Of a stretch of 64,000 nt of DNA, positions 17,641-25,616 are shown piece by piece; position 1 is the first letter of the stretch, and every line of letters begins with the position of its first letter. Source of the DNA: OMPR01 sp965183835. Its GTDB lineage: Bacteria > Pseudomonadota > Alphaproteobacteria > Rhodobacterales > Rhodobacteraceae. The translations under genes were made by a program, and so were the position numbers. The stretch lies in the NCBI GenBank assembly GCA_965183835.1, contig CBCYME010000012.1:153153-217152 (forward strand). The letters run 5' to 3'. The notes beneath the pieces are model-generated. The model worked only from the letters and a program-made list of their open reading frames with translations. It ran no database searches and was not told the origin of the DNA.

Positions 17641-18198
17641 ATGAAACAGTCAAAACTCTCCCGCTTCATCAAATCCTTTTCTCGGGATACAGACGGTGCT
17701 GTTTCAGTCGAATTTGTAGTCCTGTTCCCAATATTGGCCTGGTCCGTGATGGCGGCCTACACGTTCTTCGATGGGTATCGCCAAAGTTCGGTAAATCTCA
17801 AAGCCGCCTATACCATCAGTGACCTGATTTCACGCGAAACACAGGGGATCAACGACACCTACATTGACTCGATGCAAACCCTGCTCAGCGTCATGACCCG
17901 TAACCCCAACGGGGCCAAGGTGCGCATTTCTGTGATCAAATGGAATGGGCGAAGAAATCGCCATGTTGTCAGATGGTCCGAAGTACGTGGTGATTTTGGC
18001 AGCCCGTTGAACAATTCAACCGTGGCAGACATCGAAGACAAACTGCCTGAAATGCCTGACCAAGATCATGTTATTCTGGTTGAAACGAGCGACTTCTATA
18101 TACCGCCCTTCAAGGTGGGTATCACACCGAAATCTCTCGATAACTTCGTGTTTACCCGTCCCCGCTTTACCGATCAGGTGGCTTGGACCAACAGTTAA
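17641..18198 (+). CDS. TadE-like membrane protein
   Basis: 185 residues. Like its neighbour it has a pilin-like start (SRDTDGAVSVEFVVLFPILAWSVMAAYTFFDG) with Glu at the beginning of the transmembrane helix, and a periplasmic remainder. Divergence from the upstream TadE gene shows it is not a recent duplicate. Third gene of the TadG-TadE-TadE-like unit. It converges on the next gene, with the two 3' ends overlapping by four bases. Confidence 0.78.
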   Translation: MKQSKLSRFIKSFSRDTDGAVSVEFVVLFPILAWSVMAAYTFFDGYRQSSVNLKAAYTISDLISRETQGINDTYIDSMQTLLSVMTRNPNGAKVRISVIKWNGRRNRHVVRWSEVRGDFGSPLNNSTVADIEDKLPEMPDQDHVILVETSDFYIPPFKVGITPKSLDNFVFTRPRFTDQVAWTNS

Positions 18199-18683
18199 CC
18201 ACGCATCGCCATTAACGCTGACAGGGTCTCGGACATGAATTTCGTCTGAGACCCTGGCGCGACACCACCAATTCCAATCCGGCGCCCCATGCGCCACCAC
18301 AATCCCGGCTGCCACGTGCGGCCTTCTGCTGTTTTCGTGCGCAACAAAAAGCCATTGGATGGCTTAAAGGCAAACACCCCCCGATCCATCGCTTCGATAT
18401 CCTCGACCAAGGCCAACCGCACGCCCGCGCTCGAGCGTAGCTCGGTCATGGTCAGTTCCAAACGATGGGTCGTGGCCTGATGCATCCGATGCGCGGCCCA
18501 CAGCGCCACACCACCCACAACCACCAAGAACGCCTGCCAGTGCAATTCCGGCGGCGTGGCAAACGCCACATACAACACCAGCGCCCCTAGGGTTCCCAAC
18601 ACACCGATCCCCATCCAGCGACGCGCGGGCGAGGCCTCGACCACGGCCAAAATCTCTTCTTCTGCGGGATTATCTTGTGACAC
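18195..18683 (-). CDS. Conserved membrane protein of unknown function
   Basis: 162 residues with two adjacent transmembrane helices (WMGIGVLGTLGALVLYVAFA and WQAFLVVVGGVALWAAHRM) and a cytoplasmic C-terminal domain ending in GIGGVAPGSQTKFMSETLSALMAMR. The C-terminal half (LVEDIEAMDRGVFAFKPSNGFLLR) looks like a PH-like sheet domain seen in small alphaproteobacterial membrane proteins, but I cannot name the family. It stands alone on the minus strand. Confidence 0.7.
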   Translation of the reverse strand: MSQDNPAEEEILAVVEASPARRWMGIGVLGTLGALVLYVAFATPPELHWQAFLVVVGGVALWAAHRMHQATTHRLELTMTELRSSAGVRLALVEDIEAMDRGVFAFKPSNGFLLRTKTAEGRTWQPGLWWRMGRRIGIGGVAPGSQTKFMSETLSALMAMRG

Positions 18684-18866
18684 GGGTGCACTCTCCAGTT
18701 TTGTGGCAGACTGCGCTTATCCTGAAATCACCTGAGGGGACACCGCTTTTCTCTTCAACCGCTTCGATACTGCGCAAATTCGCACAATCCACGTGCCAAT
18801 ACTGCAATTGTGAATATGGCTGCACAGACTAGATTGATCGCATCTTCAGGCAACAGGAGGCAGACC

Positions 18867-19778
18867 ATGTCCCTTCGACCCATTCTTGAAACACGCCCCG
18901 CCACCCCAACTCTCGAAGGGGCTGGCGTCAAACTGCACCGCGCCTTTGGGTTTCATGACCCAAGCGAGCTGGACCCGTTTCTGCTGTTCGATGATTTTCG
19001 CAACGATCACCCCGTCGATTTCGCCAAAGGATTCCCATGGCATCCCCATCGTGGCATCGAAACCATCACCTATGTTCTGTCCGGCACGGTCGATCATACC
19101 GACTCGCTGGGCAACAACGGCTCTTTGGGCGCCGGGGATGTGCAATGGATGACAGCCGGGTCCGGCATCCTGCACCAGGAAATGCCGCAAGGAAACGCAA
19201 ACGGGCAAATGCACGGGTTTCAGCTCTGGGGCAATCTGCCCGCAGATCAGAAAATGACCGCACCGCGCTACCAAGACATGCCCAGCACCGAAATTCCGGT
19301 GATCACCGACGATGATGGCACTCAGGTCAAAGTCATCACCGGATCCTTTTGGGGTAAAACCGGCCCGATCAAAGGCATCGCGGCAGATCCTCAATATCTG
19401 GACATTCAAATCCCGGCCGGGGTGAAACGCACCTTTCCCGTCGACACCTATCGCCGCGCCTTTGCCTATGTGTTCGAAGGTCAGGCCGCTTTTGCCGACG
19501 CCTCAGCTCCGTCGGGCGTCCTGCTGGAAAAAGAGGTCGCCGGTCAGGATGTGAACATCCGCGACATGTCCGGGGATCGCACCTTGGTCCGGTTTGGCAC
19601 CGGGGATGAAATCACCGTGCAGGCAGGCCCTCAAGGCGTCCGGTTTCTGCTGATTTCCGGCGCGCCCATCAATGAACCCGTCGCGTGGCATGGCCCCATC
19701 GTGATGAACACCAAAGAAGAGATCCGCCAAGCCATGCGCGATCTTCGCAACGACACCTTCATCAAAGCCGCTCACTAA
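18867..19778 (+). CDS. Pirin family protein
   Basis: About 303 residues with the bicupin pirin layout. Metal-binding motifs are visible as FPWHPHRGIETITYVLSG (two His and Glu) and GSGILHQEMPQG (His, Glu), followed by MHGFQLWGNLPA. Some bacterial pirins are quercetinases and others act as redox-linked regulators; which applies here cannot be told. ATG 18867 follows a strong CAGGAGG site, so the longer frame to 18810 is rejected. Gene-free DNA upstream (about 180 bases) can carry its promoter. Confidence 0.93.
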   Translation: MSLRPILETRPATPTLEGAGVKLHRAFGFHDPSELDPFLLFDDFRNDHPVDFAKGFPWHPHRGIETITYVLSGTVDHTDSLGNNGSLGAGDVQWMTAGSGILHQEMPQGNANGQMHGFQLWGNLPADQKMTAPRYQDMPSTEIPVITDDDGTQVKVITGSFWGKTGPIKGIAADPQYLDIQIPAGVKRTFPVDTYRRAFAYVFEGQAAFADASAPSGVLLEKEVAGQDVNIRDMSGDRTLVRFGTGDEITVQAGPQGVRFLLISGAPINEPVAWHGPIVMNTKEEIRQAMRDLRNDTFIKAAH

Positions 19779-19890
19779 ACGCGTTTCGCCTGACACCTCT
19801 GAATTCAGGCGTTTCAAACCAACGCAAGATCCAGATACACTCACAGAACAAGCGGCTCGGCGATCATGCCGGGCCGCGCCACTGGATCTC

Positions 19891-20667
19891 GTGAAAGGCC
19901 CCGGCATCGCCCTCTACCAATCCTATATCATCTGCACCAGCCCCCGCAGCGGCAGCACCTTGTTGTGCAAACTGTTAGAGGCCACAGGACACTCCGGTCA
20001 CCCGGGTTCTCATTTCCACCAACCGTCGATCGCGGCTTGGCTCGCCACCTACGGCCTGTCGGATCACCACTTTGCTGACCCCGTCGCGCGCTTGGCCGCG
20101 ATTTTTGAGGCCGCGCGCCAAACTGGCACCGGCACCGCCGGAATGTTCGGGCTACGCCTGCAACGCCACAGCTTTGATTTCTTTATGCAAAACTTGGCCA
20201 TCCTGCACCCGAACCACCCCAACGACGCTGACCGCATTCACGCTGCCTTTGGGCGCACACTCTTCATCCACCTGACCCGAGACAATAAACTGGATCAGGC
20301 CATTTCGCGTGTCATCGCCGAACAATCTGGCCTCTGGCACAAAGCGGCGGATGGCTCTGAACTGGAACGGCTGTCCGCCCCGCAAACCCCAACCTATGAC
20401 GAAGCGCGCATTTCTGAACACATCGCCACACTGACCGCCTATGAAGCCCAATGGCAGGCATGGTTTGATCAACAGCGCCTGTCCCCAGTGCGCGTTTCTT
20501 ACGACGACTTGTCCCACGCCCCGACGCAACAACTGGCCTGCATTCTGGATGCACTGGGTCTGGATCCAGCCCTAGCCACAGATGTCACTGTCCCAACCGC
20601 TAAACTCTCTGATCAAACAAACCAAGCTTGGGCGCAGCGATACCAGGCAGAGGCTTCAGCACCCTAG
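19891..20667 (+). CDS. Stf0-type sulfotransferase
   Basis: About 258 residues. The PAPS-binding 5' phosphosulfate loop is CTSPRSGSTLLCKLL near residue 15, and a second conserved block is FIHLTRDNKLDQAISRVIAEQSGLWH, as in the Stf0 trehalose 2-sulfotransferase family. The natural acceptor in marine alphaproteobacteria is unknown. GTG 19891 is the first start that keeps the short family N-terminus. It converges on a TetR-type gene whose stop is four bases away. Confidence 0.85.
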   Translation: MKGPGIALYQSYIICTSPRSGSTLLCKLLEATGHSGHPGSHFHQPSIAAWLATYGLSDHHFADPVARLAAIFEAARQTGTGTAGMFGLRLQRHSFDFFMQNLAILHPNHPNDADRIHAAFGRTLFIHLTRDNKLDQAISRVIAEQSGLWHKAADGSELERLSAPQTPTYDEARISEHIATLTAYEAQWQAWFDQQRLSPVRVSYDDLSHAPTQQLACILDALGLDPALATDVTVPTAKLSDQTNQAWAQRYQAEASAP

Positions 20668-20671
20668 CCTG

Positions 20672-21259
20672 TCAGGCTGCCACAGCCTTGCGCACCATGT
20701 TCCAATAGATCGTTTCAACTTCGTCCAAAGACAAACGCCCGCCGCTGCTGAACCAGGTGTTCACCCCGGTCAACATGGCAATCACCGCCATCGCCGGGAT
20801 CTTGGTGTCAGACACCGCAAACGCCCCCTCAGAAATGCCGCGCTGCACAATCGCTTCCAACTCATCCTCGTACTGCCGGCGCAACGCCTCAATCGTGGCA
20901 AAGTTGTCGGGGCTCAGATTGCGCAACTCCATATAGGCGATAAACACCTCTTCTGGCCGTTCCGAGTGGAACCGGATGTGAAACCGCGTGAAATCTTCCA
21001 ACGCCTCCACAGCCGTCGCAAAATCGCCCCGCGCGGCGCGCGCGCTCAGCAATTCATCCATATGCGTCCGCATCAGGCGAAACAGCAGGCTTTGCTTATC
21101 CGGGGTATAATTATACAACGCGCCCGCCTGCACCCCCACCTCTTTGGCAATCTGGCGCATCGACACGGCCGCATAGCCATGACGCGCAAACAATTGCAAA
21201 GCAGCCGCACGAATACGCGGGCCGGTGATGTCAGAATGTGAACCTTGGGTACGTGCCAT
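20672..21259 (-). CDS. TetR family transcriptional regulator
   Basis: 195 residues. The N-terminal helix-turn-helix is AALQLFARHGYAAVSMRQIAKEVGVQAGALYNYTPDKQSLL, in the canonical place (residues 18..58), followed by an alpha-helical ligand domain (HSERPEEVFIAYMELRNLSPDN resembles the PaaR/FadR-like TetR_C_17 type, suggesting an acyl-CoA or aromatic signal). No obvious target is adjacent: the glycosyltransferase lies upstream in the same direction and the sulfotransferase converges. Ligand not assigned. Confidence 0.9.
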   Translation of the reverse strand: MARTQGSHSDITGPRIRAAALQLFARHGYAAVSMRQIAKEVGVQAGALYNYTPDKQSLLFRLMRTHMDELLSARAARGDFATAVEALEDFTRFHIRFHSERPEEVFIAYMELRNLSPDNFATIEALRRQYEDELEAIVQRGISEGAFAVSDTKIPAMAVIAMLTGVNTWFSSGGRLSLDEVETIYWNMVRKAVAA

Positions 21260-21336
21260 AAAGCTACGCTATCTGAACATACGTTCAAATAAAACCCTCT
21301 CCAACGATCAAATCAGACCCTGCCCCCGGCGGACAC

Positions 21337-22578
21337 TCACACAGTCAAGGCCTTGTACATCATCGACCCCCAAGACAACGAGCGGTCAAAAAACCGCTCG
21401 GTCAACGTGGGCAACGCCCCCGTCATCGCCCGATATCGGTCCCTGTCCAATACCACAGACCGCATACCATCAGCCAAAGCCGCCACATCGCCGGCAGGGA
21501 ATTCAACGCTGCCCTCTGGAAACAAATCCCGCGCAGGCACGATTGAACTGGTGACCGAGGGCACATTGTGGATCGCGGCCTCGATCACCACCAACGCCAA
21601 ACCCTCATAATCCTGCGTTGGGCAAATCAACAGATCCGAATGTGCCAGCAACCCATGCACCTCCCCTGCCGCCAGCAATCCATGCAGCGTGATGCGGTCC
21701 TTGAACGGGGACGCGGCAACCATCCCCGCCAACTCTTCCGAGGCAGATCCAACACCCGCAATGCCAAGCGTCACATCAGGGGCGTCTGCCGCCAGACTGT
21801 CAAACGCCGACACCAGATCAAACACCCCCTTTTCGGGCTCAACTCGGCCCAAATACACCAACCTGCGCGCCTCTCGGTCCTGTGCTCTGGGGGCCTCGGG
21901 CGCAAACTGGTTCAAAACCTGTGGCATCTCAACAAAACACGTCTCTCGGCGCACGCCCAAAGCCTCTAGCTGCTGCGCGCACTCGTATGAGGTGCACACA
22001 GCCGCATCCACCCGACGAAACGCCTGACGTTTGTGCGCCAGCCGCCTCCGTCCCCGGAAATCCGTTGGCTGCTGCCCCATCGGCCAAAAGGCATTGTGCA
22101 CTGTCAGGATCACCCGCGCGCTGTCCGGAAGTGTACGGATCAAAGCATCCGGCACATCCCCCCCGATGATGATCACATGCGGGTTCATCTGTCGGACCCG
22201 GTCCCGTGCCGCTCGGTAAAAATTATATTCATCAAGCCGATAGCCAATACGCCCTCCGCCATGTTTGTGCGGCGTATAGATGAACTCAAAATCATCTGCT
22301 GGGGTGTCAGGGGCGATATCGCTTTCGGTCAGGACCAGCCCCTTGGCGCGCAACTTGCGCGACAGGGCGTAGAACATACTGGAATAAGCAATCACCGGCG
22401 TTCTGGGATCCTGACGCCCCTCGGCCCAGCGGTTAAAGGTCCCAACCACATCCCCCGGCCCGCCAAAGAACAGAATCCGCAGCTCACTGTCGGCCTCTAG
22501 CCCGCACATGCGACGGACTTGTTCCGGGGCATCATCAGGCAAGGATACACAATGCTCAACACGATCCTTGTTCTGCAT
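21337..22578 (-). CDS. Glycosyltransferase, GT4-like
   Basis: About 413 residues. The C-terminal Rossmann half has the GT4 donor-site signature: LVYLGRVEPEKGVFDLVSAF, then CPTQDYEGLALVVIEAAIHN with the two glutamates of the E-x7-E motif. The N-terminal half has GGPGDVVGTFNRW and IIIGGDVPDALI. ATG 22578 follows AGGGGAG at good spacing; the upstream frame to 22635 is weaker. No other polysaccharide genes are near, so acceptor and pathway are unknown. Confidence 0.85.
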   Translation of the reverse strand: MQNKDRVEHCVSLPDDAPEQVRRMCGLEADSELRILFFGGPGDVVGTFNRWAEGRQDPRTPVIAYSSMFYALSRKLRAKGLVLTESDIAPDTPADDFEFIYTPHKHGGGRIGYRLDEYNFYRAARDRVRQMNPHVIIIGGDVPDALIRTLPDSARVILTVHNAFWPMGQQPTDFRGRRRLAHKRQAFRRVDAAVCTSYECAQQLEALGVRRETCFVEMPQVLNQFAPEAPRAQDREARRLVYLGRVEPEKGVFDLVSAFDSLAADAPDVTLGIAGVGSASEELAGMVAASPFKDRITLHGLLAAGEVHGLLAHSDLLICPTQDYEGLALVVIEAAIHNVPSVTSSIVPARDLFPEGSVEFPAGDVAALADGMRSVVLDRDRYRAMTGALPTLTERFFDRSLSWGSMMYKALTV

Positions 22579-22787
22579 CACCAAAACTCCCCTCTTCACC
22601 AGAGACCAGTGTAGGGGATTCCATCCAACTTGCATAAAAATTCGAACAAATACCGGATGTTCTCGATAAAACCGGGGCTTCTGATCAACAATTCCGCCTT
22701 AGGCCCGCTGTTTGTTCAAAACCGGTGCGCGCGCGACGGCAACACGCAAAAGCGAACCGAGTTTTCGAAATCAAAAAAGGAAGGAAG

Positions 22788-22864
22788 TGGTACCACCACC
22801 CCGGCTCGAACGGGGGACCTCCTGATCCACAATCAGGCGCTCTAACCTACTGAGCTATGGCGGC
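22788..22864 (-). tRNA. tRNA-His (GTG)
   Basis: A complete cloverleaf can be drawn on the minus strand: acceptor GCCGCCA/TGGTGGT, D-stem GCTC/GAGC, anticodon stem CCTGA/TCAGG around TTGTGGA (anticodon GTG), T-stem CCCCG/CGGGG with TTCGAGC, and an encoded ACCA end. Position 73 is A and no templated extra G pairs with it, matching the unusual alphaproteobacterial tRNA-His identity rather than the usual G-1:C73. Confidence 0.93.
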
Positions 22865-22907
22865 ACTGGGGGCGATTTAGAGAAGTCTCCGAGGGTTTGC
22901 AAGGGGG

Positions 22908-23390
22908 TTAAAGATCAATTCGCCAAGTTTGTTCAATCAAATCCACCCCAAAAGAATGAACCGGTGCGCTGTCGACCATCTCCCACCCATTCGCCGCATA
23001 TAAGGCACATGCGGCCCGGTGACTTTCGTGCGTCCAAAGTACCATTTCACTATAACCGACCTCGCGCGCAAAATCCATGCAGGTGCGCAACAACCGATGC
23101 CCTAACCCCTGCCCACGCGCTTGTGGTGTCAGCAGAAATAGCCGCAACTTGGCCGTATAAGCGCCAATACTGACACAGAAAATGCACCCGACCCGATGCC
23201 CATCAACGGTGGCGATCCACCCCCGCTCCCGTTCCGGATTATGGCCATCCACGAAATCCCGCAGGATTTGCGTTACCAATTCCCCGAAACTGTCGTCGAA
23301 TCCCTCTTCCTGCGCATAGTGCAGTCCGTGCTGCGCAATCACCCAAGCGGCATCTGATGGTTCGAATCTGCGAATGTTTACCGTACTCAT
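22908..23390 (-). CDS. GNAT family N-acetyltransferase
   Basis: 160 residues. The acetyl-CoA binding motif A is LRLFLLTPQARGQGLGHRLL (Q/R-x-x-G-x-G/A) near residue 90, followed by the motif B stretch YSEMVLWTHESHRAACALYAANGW. The N-terminal YAQEEGFDDSFGELV resembles MarR-associated GNAT proteins, but there is no MarR domain here. Substrate unknown. It lies between tRNA-His and a divergent small gene. Confidence 0.88.
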   Translation of the reverse strand: MSTVNIRRFEPSDAAWVIAQHGLHYAQEEGFDDSFGELVTQILRDFVDGHNPERERGWIATVDGHRVGCIFCVSIGAYTAKLRLFLLTPQARGQGLGHRLLRTCMDFAREVGYSEMVLWTHESHRAACALYAANGWEMVDSAPVHSFGVDLIEQTWRIDL

Positions 23391-23468
23391 ACCCCATCAA
23401 ACCCCGAACCCTGCTTGATTTACAACCCACTTGGCGATAGCAGAAACCCGCATCCAGCGGAGACAGAC

Positions 23469-23657
23469 ATGGGTATCAACACCGAAAGCGAAATCGAGGC
23501 CAACCTGCAGATCGGTCCGACCGACGAAGGCATGGTTCGAATCTTTATCGAATCGCAAGGCATCGAGGTCCCAATGGATTTCGATCCCGAAGAAGCCGAA
23601 GAAATTGCCGAAGAGATCCGCGCCGCGGCACAGGCCGCGCGCAGCGTGACCGGTTAA
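23469..23657 (+). CDS. Small acidic conserved protein (DUF6324-like)
   Basis: 62 residues, strongly acidic: EVPMDFDPEEAEEIAEEIRAA forms an amphipathic, Glu-rich helix at the C-terminus after a short beta-rich N-terminal half. I recall short Rhodobacteraceae proteins of this kind grouped as DUF6324, but this is memory and not checked. GGAGACAGAC precedes ATG 23469, which is preferred to the upstream ATG at 23415. Its 3' end overlaps the converging mmcB gene by four bases. Confidence 0.75.
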   Translation: MGINTESEIEANLQIGPTDEGMVRIFIESQGIEVPMDFDPEEAEEIAEEIRAAAQAARSVTG

Positions 23658-24082
23658 ATTCTTGGATCGCGCAGCGCCAACAGGCGCCGCGCGGCATCTG
23701 TGGCGAATTTTTGGATCATCTTTTTGCGCCGCGCCGGGGCCAGCTTTGCCTCAGGCCCCATACGAATGATCTCCGCGCCATAGGAATCGGCAATGATCAG
23801 CCCGGTTTCGTCTGGCAGCAGCTCGGTTGGAAACTCCAGATCCACGGCCCAGAAATAGCGATCGCACCACTCCAGATAGCCCTGCCACTTGCTGTCCGAT
23901 TGAAAATCGGCGCGACTGGACTTGCATTCGATCACCCAGATTTCGCCCTTGGGGCCCAGTCCGATCACATCCACGCGCAACCCGCGTGCTGGTACGAATT
24001 CCTCAACAGAAACAAAACCATGACTGGTCAAATGACGCGCAACGCCGCGCGCAAGTTTTTGTCCCGGTTGAAGATCTGGCAT
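23654..24082 (-). CDS. mmcB: MmcB family DNA repair protein
   Basis: About 142 residues. MmcB proteins (formerly DUF1052) have a nuclease-like fold and in Caulobacter are part of the LexA/DNA-damage response. The motifs GLRVDVIGLGPKGEIWVIECKSS and DFQSDSKWQGYLEWCDRYFWAVD show the Asp...Glu-x-Lys catalytic pattern of the PD-(D/E)xK superfamily. Two ATG codons are adjacent (24085 and 24082); the second has better spacing from GGAGG. The frame upstream to 24160 is an uncredited extension that enters the ArsR operator. Confidence 0.88.
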   Translation of the reverse strand: MPDLQPGQKLARGVARHLTSHGFVSVEEFVPARGLRVDVIGLGPKGEIWVIECKSSRADFQSDSKWQGYLEWCDRYFWAVDLEFPTELLPDETGLIIADSYGAEIIRMGPEAKLAPARRKKMIQKFATDAARRLLALRDPRI

Positions 24083-24135
24083 CATCCTCCAAACGTGAAC
24101 AAACCATAAACAAAAAGCAAGACCGAAAATCGCCC

Positions 24136-24183
24136 TTGACGTGATACCGTTTAGTATCACATAGTCATAATACCAAATGGTAT
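24136..24183. promoter_or_regulatory. Two operator-like palindromes and a -35 box upstream of the ArsR gene
   Basis: GTGATAC/GTATCAC (7-bp arms, 24141..24160) and ATACC/GGTAT (24170..24183) share the core GATACC...GTATC. TTGACG at 24136..24141 is a plausible -35 box, which puts the first palindrome in the spacer. The arrangement suggests autorepression by the ArsR-type regulator starting at 24205. An AGGAGG-like site follows just before that start. Confidence 0.7.
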
Positions 24184-24204
24184 CCTAAAAATAGGAGGGC
24201 TCAA

Positions 24205-24537
24205 ATGAACGACATGACCCAACAGGCCTTTCGGGCCCTCTCAGACCCGACCCGGCGCGATATTGTGCGCCTGCTGTCCCACGATGACATGACAATTGCG
24301 CAGCTGACCGACCAGTTCGACATGACCCGCGCCGCCGTCAAAAAGCACCTGACCGTCCTGTCAGACGGCGGTTTGATCACCGTTGAACCTCGGGGGCGCG
24401 AACGGGTGAACCGTCTGAACCCTATAGGCATGGCCCCGGTGCTGGACTGGTTCCAATACTTTGACCGGTTCTGGGATGATCGCCTTGCCAGCCTGAAAAC
24501 CGCCATTGAAACCCAAACAGCAAAGGACATCTCATGA
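24205..24537 (+). CDS. ArsR/SmtB-type regulator paired with an AHSA1 protein
   Basis: 110 residues. The winged helix is AFRALSDPTRRDIVRLLSHDDMTIAQLTDQFDMTRAAVKKHLTVL, close to the group that regulates AHSA1/SRPBCC genes and lacks the metal-binding cysteines of true arsenic sensors. It overlaps the AHSA1 gene by four bases (ATGA), so both are expressed together, and two palindromes upstream suggest autoregulation. Signal unknown. Confidence 0.92.
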   Translation: MNDMTQQAFRALSDPTRRDIVRLLSHDDMTIAQLTDQFDMTRAAVKKHLTVLSDGGLITVEPRGRERVNRLNPIGMAPVLDWFQYFDRFWDDRLASLKTAIETQTAKDIS

Positions 24538-24959
24538 CTGATAAGATCTTGCACAAATCCATTTACCTGAACGCCACCCCGGCACAGGTCTGGGCCTATC
24601 TGACGGACCCCGACATGTTGGCCCAATGGTTTCACAAACCAGATGCCCCCCTCACCCAAGGCGCAGCGCTCAAGATGCACGGCACCGACAGCGGTGATCT
24701 GTTGATCTGGGGCGAGGTACGCACAGCCCGCGAACCCGAATTTCTGGAATATACGTTTACGATCAAACCCATGGGCGATGCGGTCAGCACCGTCAAATGG
24801 ACCCTGACCCCGGTCGAGGGCGGCACACAGCTGTCCCTAACCCACGAAGGCCTGCCCCAACATGCCGAAGCTTTCGGTCTGATCCTCGCGCTCGATAGAG
24901 GGTGGGAAGGTCACATGGACCAAATGCGCACAGCCCTGCATGACACCGTGGCCGCTTAA
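24534..24959 (+). CDS. SRPBCC (AHSA1-like) protein
   Basis: 141 residues with the START/Bet v1-like fold: IYLNATPAQVWAYLTDPDMLAQWF at the N-terminus, the central GEVRTAREPEFLEYTF strand pair, and the C-terminal helix LDRGWEGHMDQMRTAL. The hydrophobic cavity of this fold usually binds a small lipophilic ligand. Its partner is the ArsR-type gene just upstream. Such pairs are common, and their ligand is mostly unknown. Confidence 0.9.
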   Translation: MTDKILHKSIYLNATPAQVWAYLTDPDMLAQWFHKPDAPLTQGAALKMHGTDSGDLLIWGEVRTAREPEFLEYTFTIKPMGDAVSTVKWTLTPVEGGTQLSLTHEGLPQHAEAFGLILALDRGWEGHMDQMRTALHDTVAA

Positions 24960-25007
24960 GTCCCTGCGGCCCCTTGTATCGCCCCGCCGCGCGCCCTAGG
25001 TAGGGGC

Positions 25008-25191
25008 GTGGCGGGTTCTGCCCTACTCGTGTCAGGTAGCATTCCAGTGGCCTTAAGCATTTCCAAGGGAGCTGGCTCTGTTCGGATCCTGGTCCGTTTA
25101 ACTGGCGCCCACCTGTACATACAGGTCCCCGGGAATCAAAACCGCACGGTTGCTTGGTGGTCCCGTCACACTTTCAGCCCCGCCTCTGGCC
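25008..25191 (+). ncRNA. ssrS: Probable 6S RNA
   Basis: A gene-free 248-base stretch holds an RNA-like sequence about 180 bases long. The ends can pair (GGCGGG near 25011 with CCCGCC near 25185), an internal hairpin ACCTGT/ACAGGT lies at about 25111..25126, and the 3' strand GCTTGGTGGTCCCGTCA is reminiscent of alphaproteobacterial 6S RNA. Upstream, TTGTAT (24974) and TAGGTA (24997) with a 17-base spacer and a GC-rich discriminator resemble a stable-RNA promoter. The identification is by memory of the family; another structured RNA is possible. Confidence 0.6.
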
Positions 25192-25207
25192 GGGCACATA
25201 CTCACAA

Positions 25208-25516
25208 TTAGCGCTTAGTCTTTGATTTCGATGCAACGACAGGCACCGCCTGCAACGTTGGTGTGATCGGCGTCCCACGGCGTGGACCTTTGGGCGTTTC
25301 TGCCATATTCATCACGGCCCAGCCAAACTGAACCCCGGCAAAAACGACCCCGTTGGTGAACCACAGCATTCCAACTGCAACCACTCCCATATCCGATCCG
25401 CTGACCAGCGACCACAGGTTGGCAACGTTCAACCACAGCAGCAATCCAGTGAACAACGCGGACAAAGCGAACCCGATCAAGACATGGGTGACGTAGAGGC
25501 GGATCAATTTGGGCAT
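25208..25516 (-). CDS. Small membrane protein of unknown function
   Basis: About 102 residues with two predicted transmembrane helices (YVTHVLIGFALSALFTGLLL and MGVVAVGMLWFTNGVVFAGV) and a basic, Pro/Lys-rich C-terminal tail ending KSKTKR. ATG 25516 follows GGAGAA. The frame extends upstream into the divergent LuxR gene, which is rejected. The gene is divergent from the LuxR solo, 100 bases apart, so co-regulation is possible but unproven. Confidence 0.75.
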   Translation of the reverse strand: MPKLIRLYVTHVLIGFALSALFTGLLLWLNVANLWSLVSGSDMGVVAVGMLWFTNGVVFAGVQFGWAVMNMAETPKGPRRGTPITPTLQAVPVVASKSKTKR

Positions 25517-25616
25517 ACCATTCTCCTTTACACATTCCAAATTTAGGGCATATCCTTGAAAAAGCACCTGCGTCTTTTTCGCCCAAGGCCCCATACCCAA
25601 GAAAGCCAAATACCGA

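Noticed and set aside
15452..18198. Complete Tad/Flp pilus locus
   Set aside because: Only TadG-like and two TadE-like genes are present; no pilin, tadA, tadZ, rcp or peptidase genes are next to them.
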